NCBI GenBank assembly: GCA_902590345.1 | Contig: CACIWK010000005.1 | Location: 1-56,713, forward strand | Origin: an uncultured Pelagibacteraceae bacterium | GTDB lineage: Bacteria > Pseudomonadota > Alphaproteobacteria > Pelagibacterales > AG-422-B15 | Length of the DNA stretch: 56,713 bases | Reading direction: 5' to 3' | Shown: piece by piece, positions 49,734 through 56,713 of the stretch | Layout: each line of letters opens with the position of its first letter | Numbering within the stretch: position 1 is the stretch's first letter | The notes under the pieces: generated by a model | The model's database searches: none | Seen by the model: only the letters and a program-made list of their open reading frames with translations | Told to the model about the DNA's origin: nothing | Program-made: the position numbers and the translations under genes

Positions 49734-50480
49734 TCAAATTCTAACGAGGTATATTTTTCCTCCGTTTTCTATTGCTTTTCTTTGATATCTCGATACTCCA
49801 TATAGACAATTACTGTCGGATAATATCTCAATATCTAATATCCCAAAAAACTCTCTGTTAGTTTTTGAGATTTCTTTAATACTTTTTAGATAATCTTTAG
49901 AGTCAGTCGTTATATATATAGACTTCTTGGACTTAATTACTTTATTAAATAGTTTTAAGTTATCTGCTGAGATAAGTCTTCTTTTATGATGTCTTTTCTT
50001 TTTCCAAGGGTCCGGATTTAAAATATAGATTTTATCAACTGAATTACTTTGAATTGATTGCAATAAATATATACTATTTAAATTTGTTAACTTTAAGTTA
50101 TGAATACTTAAATTTACAATTTCTTTTAGAACTTTAGCTATTCCATTTACATAAAATTCTGAACCAATGAATAATTCATCAGGATTTGCCAAAGCACTTT
50201 TTAGAAGGAATTCTCCATTACCAAAACCAATTTCAATATTTACTCTATTAAATTTAGCTTCTGTAAATATCAATTTTTTATTAAATTTCTTTAGTTCATG
50301 ATAATTAATTATTTCCTCATCAAGTGAGAATGCTTGATAATATTCATTCATTAAATCTAAACTCTTTTTAGATAATTTTTTTGATATCTTCCTACCATAA
50401 TATTTGTAATAGTCAGGAAATTGAGTTTTTAGTCGATGTAATAAGTCTATATTTTCTCTGCTAAGTCTGTTTTTTCCCAT
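49734..50480 (-). CDS. trmB: tRNA (guanine-N7-)-methyltransferase TrmB
   Basis: The 248-residue protein has [13 protein letters not shown] (SAM loop), [14 protein letters not shown], the family motif [17 protein letters not shown] and ITTDSKDY. It makes 7-methylguanosine at position 46 of tRNAs. The start [10 protein letters not shown] matches the family N-terminus and overlaps the metK 3' end by 34 bases, longer than other overlaps here; translation is probably coupled to metK. Confidence 0.94.
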   Translation of the reverse strand: MGKNRLSRENIDLLHRLKTQFPDYYKYYGRKISKKLSKKSLDLMNEYYQAFSLDEEIINYHELKKFNKKLIFTEAKFNRVNIEIGFGNGEFLLKSALANPDELFIGSEFYVNGIAKVLKEIVNLSIHNLKLTNLNSIYLLQSIQSNSVDKIYILNPDPWKKKRHHKRRLISADNLKLFNKVIKSKKSIYITTDSKDYLKSIKEISKTNREFFGILDIEILSDSNCLYGVSRYQRKAIENGGKIYLVRI

Positions 50481-51604
50481 GAAAATGATCCATCATCTTC
50501 GGGTTCTCTACCAAAATGCCCGTAAGAAGCACTTTTTTTATAAATTGGTTTATGCAATTTCAAATGATCTCTTATTCCGCGTGGAGTAAGATCAACATTA
50601 GTAGAGATTTTTTTTAATAATTCCTGATCTGACATATTTGATGTTCCGTGAGTATCAATATAAATTGATAACGGATCGGACACTCCAATAGCGTAAGCTA
50701 GCTGTAAAGTGCATTTTTCAGCAATGCCAGAAGCGACAACATTTTTAGAAATATATCTTGCGATATAAGCTGCTGATCTATCAACTTTGGTGGGGTCTTT
50801 TCCTGAGAATGCCCCTCCACCGTGCGGAGCCGCCCCACCATATGTATCAACAATTATTTTTCTTCCAGTAAGCCCTGTATCTCCATCAGGTCCTCCTATT
50901 ACAAATTTACCAGTAGGGTTTATCAAAATTTCAGTTTCTTCATTTAACCATTGATCCGGTATGATATTTTTTATTATTGGTACTATGATATCACTTACAC
51001 CCTGTTGATTAAGGTGTTCGTCATGCTGAGTAGAAACTACGATCTTAGTGCATTTCTCAGGAACACCATTACGATATTGAAGGGTGACTTGACTTTTGGA
51101 GTCAGGTTGAATGCCAGGTGTTTCACCATTTTTTCTTTTTATTGCCATATCCTCCAATATTTTATGCGAATAGTATATTGGTGCTGGCATTAAAGAAGGC
51201 GTTTCTTTACAAGCATATCCAAACATTATTCCTTGATCACCAGCTCCTTGATCTTTATTTCCTGAGGCATCAACTCCCATGGCGATGTCAGCAGATTGAC
51301 TATGAACTCCGGAACAATCAAATGAGAATTTTTCCCAATGAAAACCCTCTTGTTCGTAACCAATTTCCTTCACAGCATTTCTAGCTAAAGTTTCGTAATC
51401 ACATTTGTAATTTTCTGGTCCTCTGACTTCACCGGCCATTACTACTTTGTTTGTTGTAACAAGGGTTTCCATTGCAACCCTTGAATTTTCTGGGTTATCT
51501 TGTGACAGAAAATCGTCAACAATTGAGTCTGAAATTACATCACACACTTTATCAGGGTGACCTTCAGAAACTGATTCACTTGTAAATAAATATTCTTTAT
51601 TCAT
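50447..51604 (-). CDS. metK: S-adenosylmethionine synthetase
   Basis: The 385-residue enzyme has [19 protein letters not shown] (His15, Asp17), [33 protein letters not shown] and [17 protein letters not shown], all at the usual places. It supplies SAM for ubiE, trmB, miaB and other methyltransferases in this window; ahcY removes the product. The ATG at 51604 is used; a longer in-frame start at 51643 lies inside lnt and adds a non-conserved stretch. It starts 13 bases after the lnt stop. No SAM riboswitch fits in this space. Confidence 0.97.
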   Translation of the reverse strand: MNKEYLFTSESVSEGHPDKVCDVISDSIVDDFLSQDNPENSRVAMETLVTTNKVVMAGEVRGPENYKCDYETLARNAVKEIGYEQEGFHWEKFSFDCSGVHSQSADIAMGVDASGNKDQGAGDQGIMFGYACKETPSLMPAPIYYSHKILEDMAIKRKNGETPGIQPDSKSQVTLQYRNGVPEKCTKIVVSTQHDEHLNQQGVSDIIVPIIKNIIPDQWLNEETEILINPTGKFVIGGPDGDTGLTGRKIIVDTYGGAAPHGGGAFSGKDPTKVDRSAAYIARYISKNVVASGIAEKCTLQLAYAIGVSDPLSIYIDTHGTSNMSDQELLKKISTNVDLTPRGIRDHLKLHKPIYKKSASYGHFGREPEDDGSFSWEKTDLAEKI

Positions 51605-51617
51605 ATTTTTTATATTT

Positions 51618-53042
51618 TTATTTAGATCGATTAGCATAGCCAATAATAAAAAATAAAACTATCAAAAAATATGTAAAAAAGTTTCCATATTCTCTATAGA
51701 CGGTCGTCTCTAATTTTTTTGGGATTTTCACATCTAAGTACTCAGATTTGGTTGAATCTGTGACTATAATGATATCTCCAATGGGGCTAATTAATCCTGA
51801 AATACCTTTATTTGATGATCTAACCATTGGAATACCCAGCTCAATGGATCTAAATTTTGCATGAGCGAAATGCTGTCTTGGACCGCTAAAACTTCCAAAC
51901 CAGCCATCATTACTTAGATTAACTAATAAATTTGAACTATCAGATACACTATTACGAACAAAGCTCGGAAAAATCACTTCGTAACAGACTAAAGGTGTAA
52001 AGTTATAATGAAAAGATTGATTGTTACTCCCTTTAGTTAAATTAGCATTAAAAAAAGAGTTTTCTGGAAATAGCGTATTTAATAAATTAGAAAATGGAAA
52101 GTATTCACCAAAGGGTACAAGAATTTTTTTATCGTATATAAATCCCATATAACTTACTGAGTTAAAAAATTTTTTTTTATCTTTTCTAATAAATCCAGCT
52201 ATCCAATTACTGGGTCTTTCAACATCAAATCCAAGTGAAGTCTCTGGAAATACAGTAATTAAACTAGGCGACCCGATTGCTGCTGTTTTTTCTATTGATT
52301 TTTTTGTCCACTTATCTTTTTGATTAAGATAAGTATGAACGATTCTTAGTTCATTATCAGTATATACTAATTGATTATTATTCACCCTTACTAAACCATA
52401 AATGTATAAGGAGATAAGTATTATAATTGCTGTGAACACATATACTTTATTCTTATTATTTGAAAAAATTGTTGAGACACATACTGAGCAAAATACTGTC
52501 AATAATCCAAGTCCATAGATGCCTACAATTGAAACTGTCTGTGAATAAATTAATGACCATGACCAACTGTAACCGATTAAATTCCATGGAAGTCCTGTAA
52601 ATAAAATACTTCTTAAGAATTCAAAAATTACCCAAATTGAACTAAAGTAAAATAATTTTGAATTCGATTTGCTCCAATAAAAAGCATTGACTATTTGCAT
52701 TACTGCAAAAAAAATTGCGAGACAAAATGGAAAGACAATAAAAATTATTGGCGCAACATAAGATAATTTAGGATCAAGTTCTATTATTGAATTAGAAACC
52801 CAATACATACTCAGTACAAAAAAACCAAATCCGAAGAATAGCCCATTAAAAAAGAAAATTTTATAATAACTCGGTGACTTGTTAAAAACATAGTCATTTA
52901 GTTGAAAAAAAATACCCAAGACAAATAAGGATAAAAATGGCACATTAAATGGCTCAAAACTAAAAGCTAAAAATATTCCTAAAAAAAAATTAAGAATGAA
53001 TAAATAAGACTTTTTATATGGAATAAATTCCAATAAAATCAT
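51618..53042 (-). CDS. lnt: Apolipoprotein N-acyltransferase
   Basis: The protein has 474 residues with seven to eight membrane segments, then a nitrilase domain with catalytic triad Glu267 (VFPETS), Lys305 ([12 protein letters not shown], with the accessory Glu313) and Cys353 (LVCYEV). It adds the third acyl chain to lipoproteins, such as the alkylsulfatase-type lipoprotein at the other end of the window. The segment between Glu267 and Lys305 is shorter than in E. coli. It starts in a TAATG overlap with corC. Confidence 0.94.
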   Translation of the reverse strand: MILLEFIPYKKSYLFILNFFLGIFLAFSFEPFNVPFLSLFVLGIFFQLNDYVFNKSPSYYKIFFFNGLFFGFGFFVLSMYWVSNSIIELDPKLSYVAPIIFIVFPFCLAIFFAVMQIVNAFYWSKSNSKLFYFSSIWVIFEFLRSILFTGLPWNLIGYSWSWSLIYSQTVSIVGIYGLGLLTVFCSVCVSTIFSNNKNKVYVFTAIIILISLYIYGLVRVNNNQLVYTDNELRIVHTYLNQKDKWTKKSIEKTAAIGSPSLITVFPETSLGFDVERPSNWIAGFIRKDKKKFFNSVSYMGFIYDKKILVPFGEYFPFSNLLNTLFPENSFFNANLTKGSNNQSFHYNFTPLVCYEVIFPSFVRNSVSDSSNLLVNLSNDGWFGSFSGPRQHFAHAKFRSIELGIPMVRSSNKGISGLISPIGDIIIVTDSTKSEYLDVKIPKKLETTVYREYGNFFTYFLIVLFFIIGYANRSK

Positions 53043-53878
53043 TATTTTTTTGGTGTTGATACTTTTACCGACTTTATTTTCATCGGATCTGCATCCTTAA
53101 TTTCAAAAGTAGTACCTGAGCTATGTTTTATAATTTCTCCTCTTTGAGGTACTCGTCCTGCGATAGAAAATATTAAACCTCCTAGAGTATCAATATCTTC
53201 ATTTTCATGAGAATCAAGGAATCGTATGTTAGTTACCTTTTGAAGTTCATTTATTTCTACTCTTGCACTTGCTTCAAAAATATTAGTAGACGATTTGATT
53301 AACATCGGTAAATTTTTTTCATCATGTTCGTCCTCAATTTCTCCAGTAATTTCTTCAATTACATCCTCAATTGTAATTAAACCATCAGTGCAGCCGTATT
53401 CATCTATTACAATTCCCATGTGAAGCCTGGTCATTTGCATTTTAAGAAGTAAATCAAGCACTGGCATCGAGGGCGGTATTTCCAAAACGTCTCTTTTTAA
53501 ATCCCTTAGAAAATTAGCTTCAATTTTTTTTTGATTTTGAAAATTTACGAGGTCCTTAATATGAACCATACCTTCGATATTATCTAGATTTTTCTCATAA
53601 ACGGGCACTCTTGAGTGGGCTTCTTGAATAAAGACTTGTAATACCTTTTCAAAACTATCATTGATTTCGACCGCACCAATATCAGCTCTTGGTATCATAA
53701 TGTCTGAGGATCTAATACCATCAATTTTTAAGATATTTAAAAGCATCAATCGTTCGTGTTTAGATATTCCTTCTGCTTCTTTAAGATCACTATCTAAAAC
53801 AGTTTCAATGCTTTCTTTTAATGAATTATTAGGAGATTTTTTTTTTAGAAAATATTTATTGAATAGTTTATTTATCAT
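53042..53878 (-). CDS. CorC/HlyC-type CBS-domain protein
   Basis: The 278-residue cytoplasmic protein has two CBS domains (MIPRADIGAVEI and the stretch around VIDEYGCTDGLITIEDVIEEITGEI) and a C-terminal CorC/HlyC domain. The acidic EITGEIEDEHDE is the family signature. Members bind adenine nucleotides and assist magnesium or cobalt efflux; the role in alphaproteobacteria is not settled. It sits between ybeY and lnt, with an ATGA overlap with ybeY, as in most proteobacteria. Confidence 0.93.
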   Translation of the reverse strand: MINKLFNKYFLKKKSPNNSLKESIETVLDSDLKEAEGISKHERLMLLNILKIDGIRSSDIMIPRADIGAVEINDSFEKVLQVFIQEAHSRVPVYEKNLDNIEGMVHIKDLVNFQNQKKIEANFLRDLKRDVLEIPPSMPVLDLLLKMQMTRLHMGIVIDEYGCTDGLITIEDVIEEITGEIEDEHDEKNLPMLIKSSTNIFEASARVEINELQKVTNIRFLDSHENEDIDTLGGLIFSIAGRVPQRGEIIKHSSGTTFEIKDADPMKIKSVKVSTPKK

Positions 53879-54330
53879 GATTTATGTTTAATTGTATTAT
53901 ATATTAAATTTTCATATTTTTTCATTTGTTTGAATTCTTTTTCTGTTTTATGGTCATAGCCCAATAAATGGAGCATTCCATGTATTGTCATCTTGCATAA
54001 GTGATCGTGCTTTGTAATATTTTGTTCTATTGCCTCATTTAATAAAGTTTGACTCGCCATTACGATATCACCTAAAAGATACTTATTCATATAATATGAT
54101 TGCATTGGAAATGATAGAACATTTGTGGGTCTGTTTTTTTTTCTATACTTGAGATTTAATTCCTTAATTTTTTTATTCGAAGTTAAAAAAAAAGTTACTG
54201 ATAAATTTTGATTGGTTCCGATATCAATAACATTAAATATTTCATTAACTGTTTTTGAAATATTTTTTTTAAAATCTGGAAAATTTTTTTTCCATCCATC
54301 CTCGTCTATACTATAATTTATTTCGATCAT
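53875..54330 (-). CDS. ybeY: Endoribonuclease YbeY
   Basis: The 151-residue protein has the zinc motif His117, His121 and His127 (HGMLHLLGYDH) and Arg67 in RKKNRPTNVLSFP. YbeY takes part in 16S rRNA 3' end maturation and 70S quality control. It is followed by corC (ATGA overlap) and preceded by phoH with 3 bp between. Confidence 0.95.
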   Translation of the reverse strand: MIEINYSIDEDGWKKNFPDFKKNISKTVNEIFNVIDIGTNQNLSVTFFLTSNKKIKELNLKYRKKNRPTNVLSFPMQSYYMNKYLLGDIVMASQTLLNEAIEQNITKHDHLCKMTIHGMLHLLGYDHKTEKEFKQMKKYENLIYNTIKHKS

Positions 54331-54333
54331 TCA

Positions 54334-55347
54334 CTAATTTTTTTGATCAAAAAGTTCCTTTATTTGATTGTCATAAGAATCATAGGCGTTTATAATTTTT
54401 GTAACCATTTCATCTCTAACAATATCTTTCTGTCCAAAATTTATAACAGAAACACCATCAATATCTGACAAAATTTTTATTGATCTAAGAAGACCAGAAT
54501 CACTTCTTATGTTGAGATCTGTCTGTGAAGGGTCACCAGTTACTACCATTCTTGAGTTCTTACCGCATCTAGTTAAAAACATCTTAATTTGATTATGCGT
54601 TGCGTTCTGCGCTTCATCTAATATAACAAATGAATTATTAAGTGTCCTTCCTCTCATAAATGCTAATGGAGCAATTTCAATTTCTGAAGATTGGATCTTT
54701 CTTGATGCAACATCTGATGGCATTAAGTCGTATAATGAGTCATATAGTGGCCTTAAATATGGATCTACCTTTTCCTTCAAATCTCCTGGTAGAAAACCAA
54801 GTTTTTCACCTGCCTCAACTGCTGGTCTAGATAAAATAATTCTATCAAATTTATTTTCTAAAAGTTGAGACACTGCTGCGGCAACAGCAAGAAAAGTTTT
54901 ACCAGTTCCTGCAGGTCCAATTGCAAATACTATTTGTTTTTTTTGCAATATTTCTAAATAATTATTTTGAAGTTTACTTTTGCCAATAACGTCTAATTTA
55001 GAAGTTTTTGTAATATTTATATTTTTAACATCATTTGATATATACATTTTTAAATTCTCCTGCATTGAATTGATATTATGATTTTTATTCTTATTCATCT
55101 TTTTTTCACTAATTGTTAGATTTATTGCACTTTTTAAAATATCTATATTTTTATTATTTCCCTGAATAATTAATTGATTGCCTTTTTGATAAATTTTTAA
55201 GGGTAAGTTTTTTTCGAAAAAATCTATATTTTCGTTATTTACACCAAATATATCCAATGCTTCAGAGTTTTCTATATGAATTCTAATTGAACTTAATCCT
55301 TGAGCAGGAGTCTTTTTATAAGGGCTGTAAAATAGTTTTGTTTTCAA
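54334..55347 (-). CDS. phoH: PhoH-family ATPase
   Basis: The protein has 337 residues from a TTG start with an N-terminal KH-like region, P-loop GPAGTGKT at 144-151, RPAVEAGEKLGFLPGDL and VILDEAQNATHNQIKMFLTRCG. PhoH proteins (here the PhoL/YbeZ type beside ybeY) are predicted RNA-helicase-like ATPases that work with YbeY. No ATG precedes the conserved region, so the TTG is accepted. Confidence 0.94.
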   Translation of the reverse strand: MKTKLFYSPYKKTPAQGLSSIRIHIENSEALDIFGVNNENIDFFEKNLPLKIYQKGNQLIIQGNNKNIDILKSAINLTISEKKMNKNKNHNINSMQENLKMYISNDVKNINITKTSKLDVIGKSKLQNNYLEILQKKQIVFAIGPAGTGKTFLAVAAAVSQLLENKFDRIILSRPAVEAGEKLGFLPGDLKEKVDPYLRPLYDSLYDLMPSDVASRKIQSSEIEIAPLAFMRGRTLNNSFVILDEAQNATHNQIKMFLTRCGKNSRMVVTGDPSQTDLNIRSDSGLLRSIKILSDIDGVSVINFGQKDIVRDEMVTKIINAYDSYDNQIKELFDQKN

Positions 55348-55367
55348 ATTTTTATATAAGTCTTAAT

Positions 55368-56675
55368 CTAACAACTAGCATATAAGTTCTTATGATTGCA
55401 AGTTAAAATATTTACAGTTTTAACTTCACCAGGAGTAATTTTCTGTGCCTTTATATAAACTGATTGCATAAATGGTGTTCTGCCAAAAAAATATTCTGGA
55501 TTGCTGCTACTTTGATTCTCAATCAAGACGTCAACATTTTTTCTAATAAAATTCTTATTAAATTCAAATTGTATATCTTTTAATTTTTCTTGAAGGATTG
55601 AAAGTCTCTCTTTTTTAATATGAAGAGGTGTTTTGTCTATTTCGAGTGCTGACTTAGTCCCTGGCCTAGAGCTATAAATGAAAGAAAAGGATTGAGTGAA
55701 TTTTATTTTATCAACTAAATCTAGAGTTTGTTTAAAATCACTCTCAGTTTCACCCGGATAACCTATTATAAAATCTGATGATATTTCGATTTCCGGGTTA
55801 ACAGCTTTTAACTTATCAATAATTTTTAGATAAAAATCAGTATCATATTTTCTATTCATTTTTTTTAAAATTTTGGACGATCCTGATTGAACAGGTAAAT
55901 GAAGAAAAGGCATAAGCTTATCATTTGTAGAATGTAGTTTAATTAAATCATCTCTCATATTAATTGGATGTGAAGTTGTATATCTTATTCTTTTGACATT
56001 TTTATTTTTACTTATTTCTTCAATTAAATCAGCAATTGTTATCTTCCTTCCATTATGGGATATATTAAAAGCATTTACATTTTGACCTAGCAGTACTATT
56101 TCTCTCGCACCATTTTCAGTTAGGGAACTAACTTCATCAACCAAAGACTGTAAAGGACGAGAATATTCGGGTCCTCTCGTATAAGGGACTACACAGAAAG
56201 AGCAAAATTTATCACATCCTTCTTGAATTGTTAGGTATGAGGAAATGCCTTGTTTTCTTTTTTGTTCAGCCAAGTAATCAAATTTTTCATTTATGATAAA
56301 ATCAGTATTAACTTGTTTTGGCTTTAGTTTTAAATCGTCAATCATCTGAGGAAGTAAATGATAACTTTGTGGACCTAATATGATATCAATAGATTTGTTT
56401 TTATTAAACATCTCGTAGCTTTCGGCCTGAGCCACACAACCAACAACAGCAATAGTTTTTTCTTTTTTATATTTGTTTACTCGTCCAATATCTGAATAAA
56501 GTTTATGAGCCGCTTTGTCTCTGATATTGCAAGTATTGAAGACAATTAAGTCAGCATTTTCTATATCTTCATTTTGCTTCAAGCCTTTATTTTCTAATAT
56601 TGTTATAATTTTTTCACTGTCATAAATATTCATTTGACAGCCATAAGATTTTACAAAAAAAGATGTATGATACAC
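55368..56675 (-). CDS. miaB: tRNA-2-methylthio-N6-dimethylallyladenosine synthase
   Basis: This 435-residue radical-SAM methylthiotransferase starts with GTG. The N-terminal UPF0004 domain has Cys13, Cys49 and Cys80, the radical-SAM cluster motif is Cys154-x3-Cys158-x2-Cys161 (GCDKFCSFCVVPYTRG), and a TRAM domain ends the protein. It adds the methylthio group to ms2i6A at position 37. It heads the miaB-phoH-ybeY-corC-lnt-metK-trmB run. Only 38 bases lie beyond its start. Confidence 0.96.
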   Translation of the reverse strand: MYHTSFFVKSYGCQMNIYDSEKIITILENKGLKQNEDIENADLIVFNTCNIRDKAAHKLYSDIGRVNKYKKEKTIAVVGCVAQAESYEMFNKNKSIDIILGPQSYHLLPQMIDDLKLKPKQVNTDFIINEKFDYLAEQKRKQGISSYLTIQEGCDKFCSFCVVPYTRGPEYSRPLQSLVDEVSSLTENGAREIVLLGQNVNAFNISHNGRKITIADLIEEISKNKNVKRIRYTTSHPINMRDDLIKLHSTNDKLMPFLHLPVQSGSSKILKKMNRKYDTDFYLKIIDKLKAVNPEIEISSDFIIGYPGETESDFKQTLDLVDKIKFTQSFSFIYSSRPGTKSALEIDKTPLHIKKERLSILQEKLKDIQFEFNKNFIRKNVDVLIENQSSSNPEYFFGRTPFMQSVYIKAQKITPGEVKTVNILTCNHKNLYASC

Positions 56676-56676
56676 T

Positions 56677-56713
56677 TTAATTAGCTTTCAACGTTTTATT
56701 GAGACCATTTAAT
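56677..56713 (-). CDS. Possible C-terminal end of an upstream gene (very short)
   Basis: On the minus strand a frame enters from the window edge and stops with TAA 1 base before the miaB GTG, encoding the last 12 codons (N-G-L-N-K-T-L-K-A-N at the end). In relatives an acyltransferase gene (plsC type) or a fur-like gene often precedes miaB. The piece is too short to assign, and another frame is also open for a few codons. Confidence 0.25.
   Translation of the reverse strand, partial: LNGLNKTLKAN

Noticed and set aside
51605..51643. N-terminal extension of metK from 51643
   Set aside because: It lies within lnt and encodes residues not seen in the family. The ATG at 51604 gives the standard start.

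Overview
The window is a dense, AT-rich stretch (roughly one third G+C by eye) of an alphaproteobacterial chromosome. It holds about 49 protein genes, almost no non-coding DNA and many start/stop overlaps. The gene order gives the class: chvI-chvG divergent from pckA; tsaE-amgK-murU near ahcY; mutM-rpsT-dnaA; irr divergent from fabA-fabB-fabI; the redox pair regB-regA; and miaB-phoH-ybeY-corC-lnt-metK-trmB-nusA-infB-rbfA-truB-rpsO-pnp. Low G+C, short spacers and the absence of several usual neighbours from otherwise conserved clusters (rimP, ylxR, the PTS genes between chvG and ahcY, addAB after murU) suggest a streamlined, probably marine, free-living lineage. I cannot name the order from sequence alone. 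I saw no IS elements, phage genes, CRISPR arrays, tRNA or rRNA genes.

Layout. 1-5.4 kb: a cut-off alkylsulfatase-type lipoprotein, an EamA exporter, yciB, hspQ, and a tightly overlapping operon tsaE-amgK-murU-dsbA (essential tRNA modification, cell-wall sugar recycling, periplasmic thiol oxidoreductase). 5.4-10.8 kb: ahcY, the ChvG/ChvI two-component system and pckA. 10.8-15.8 kb: an operon reading zinc-finger protein, polA, a nucleotidyltransferase-cupin fusion and an MFS carrier. 15.9-19.5 kb: an ABC ATPase without a local permease and a large MMPL/RND-type exporter. 19.7-23.5 kb: a diiron ferritin-like protein of unknown function behind a palindromic operator, the RegB/RegA redox regulators and a YgjP-type metalloprotease. 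23.5-31 kb: gyrB, recF, dnaN, dnaA, rpsT and mutM. 31.1-35.1 kb: ubiE, ubiB, coaBC and dut. 35-40.5 kb: DUF3501, a two-cluster Fe-S protein, rubrerythrin, irr and fabA-fabB-fabI. 40.5-56.7 kb: purF, then a long minus-strand run of RNA and translation genes (pnp to nusA), then trmB, metK, lnt, corC, ybeY, phoH and miaB.

How the parts fit. The window is mainly core information processing (replication start, translation, RNA decay) with cofactor, fatty acid and envelope biogenesis. Two regulatory themes stand out. First, iron and redox control: irr lies next to a rubrerythrin whose upstream region carries both an Irr-type palindrome and a Fur-type 7-1-7 inverted repeat, and RegB/RegA lies beside a diiron protein. 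Second, intrinsic terminators lie directly in front of downstream genes of the same strand (before nusA and before the Fe-S protein), which looks like attenuation or read-through control in a genome with few spare bases. No clearly new defence or mobile system is visible. The most interesting unknowns are the diiron protein, the nucleotidyltransferase-cupin fusion and the rubrerythrin/Fe-S/DUF3501 operon.
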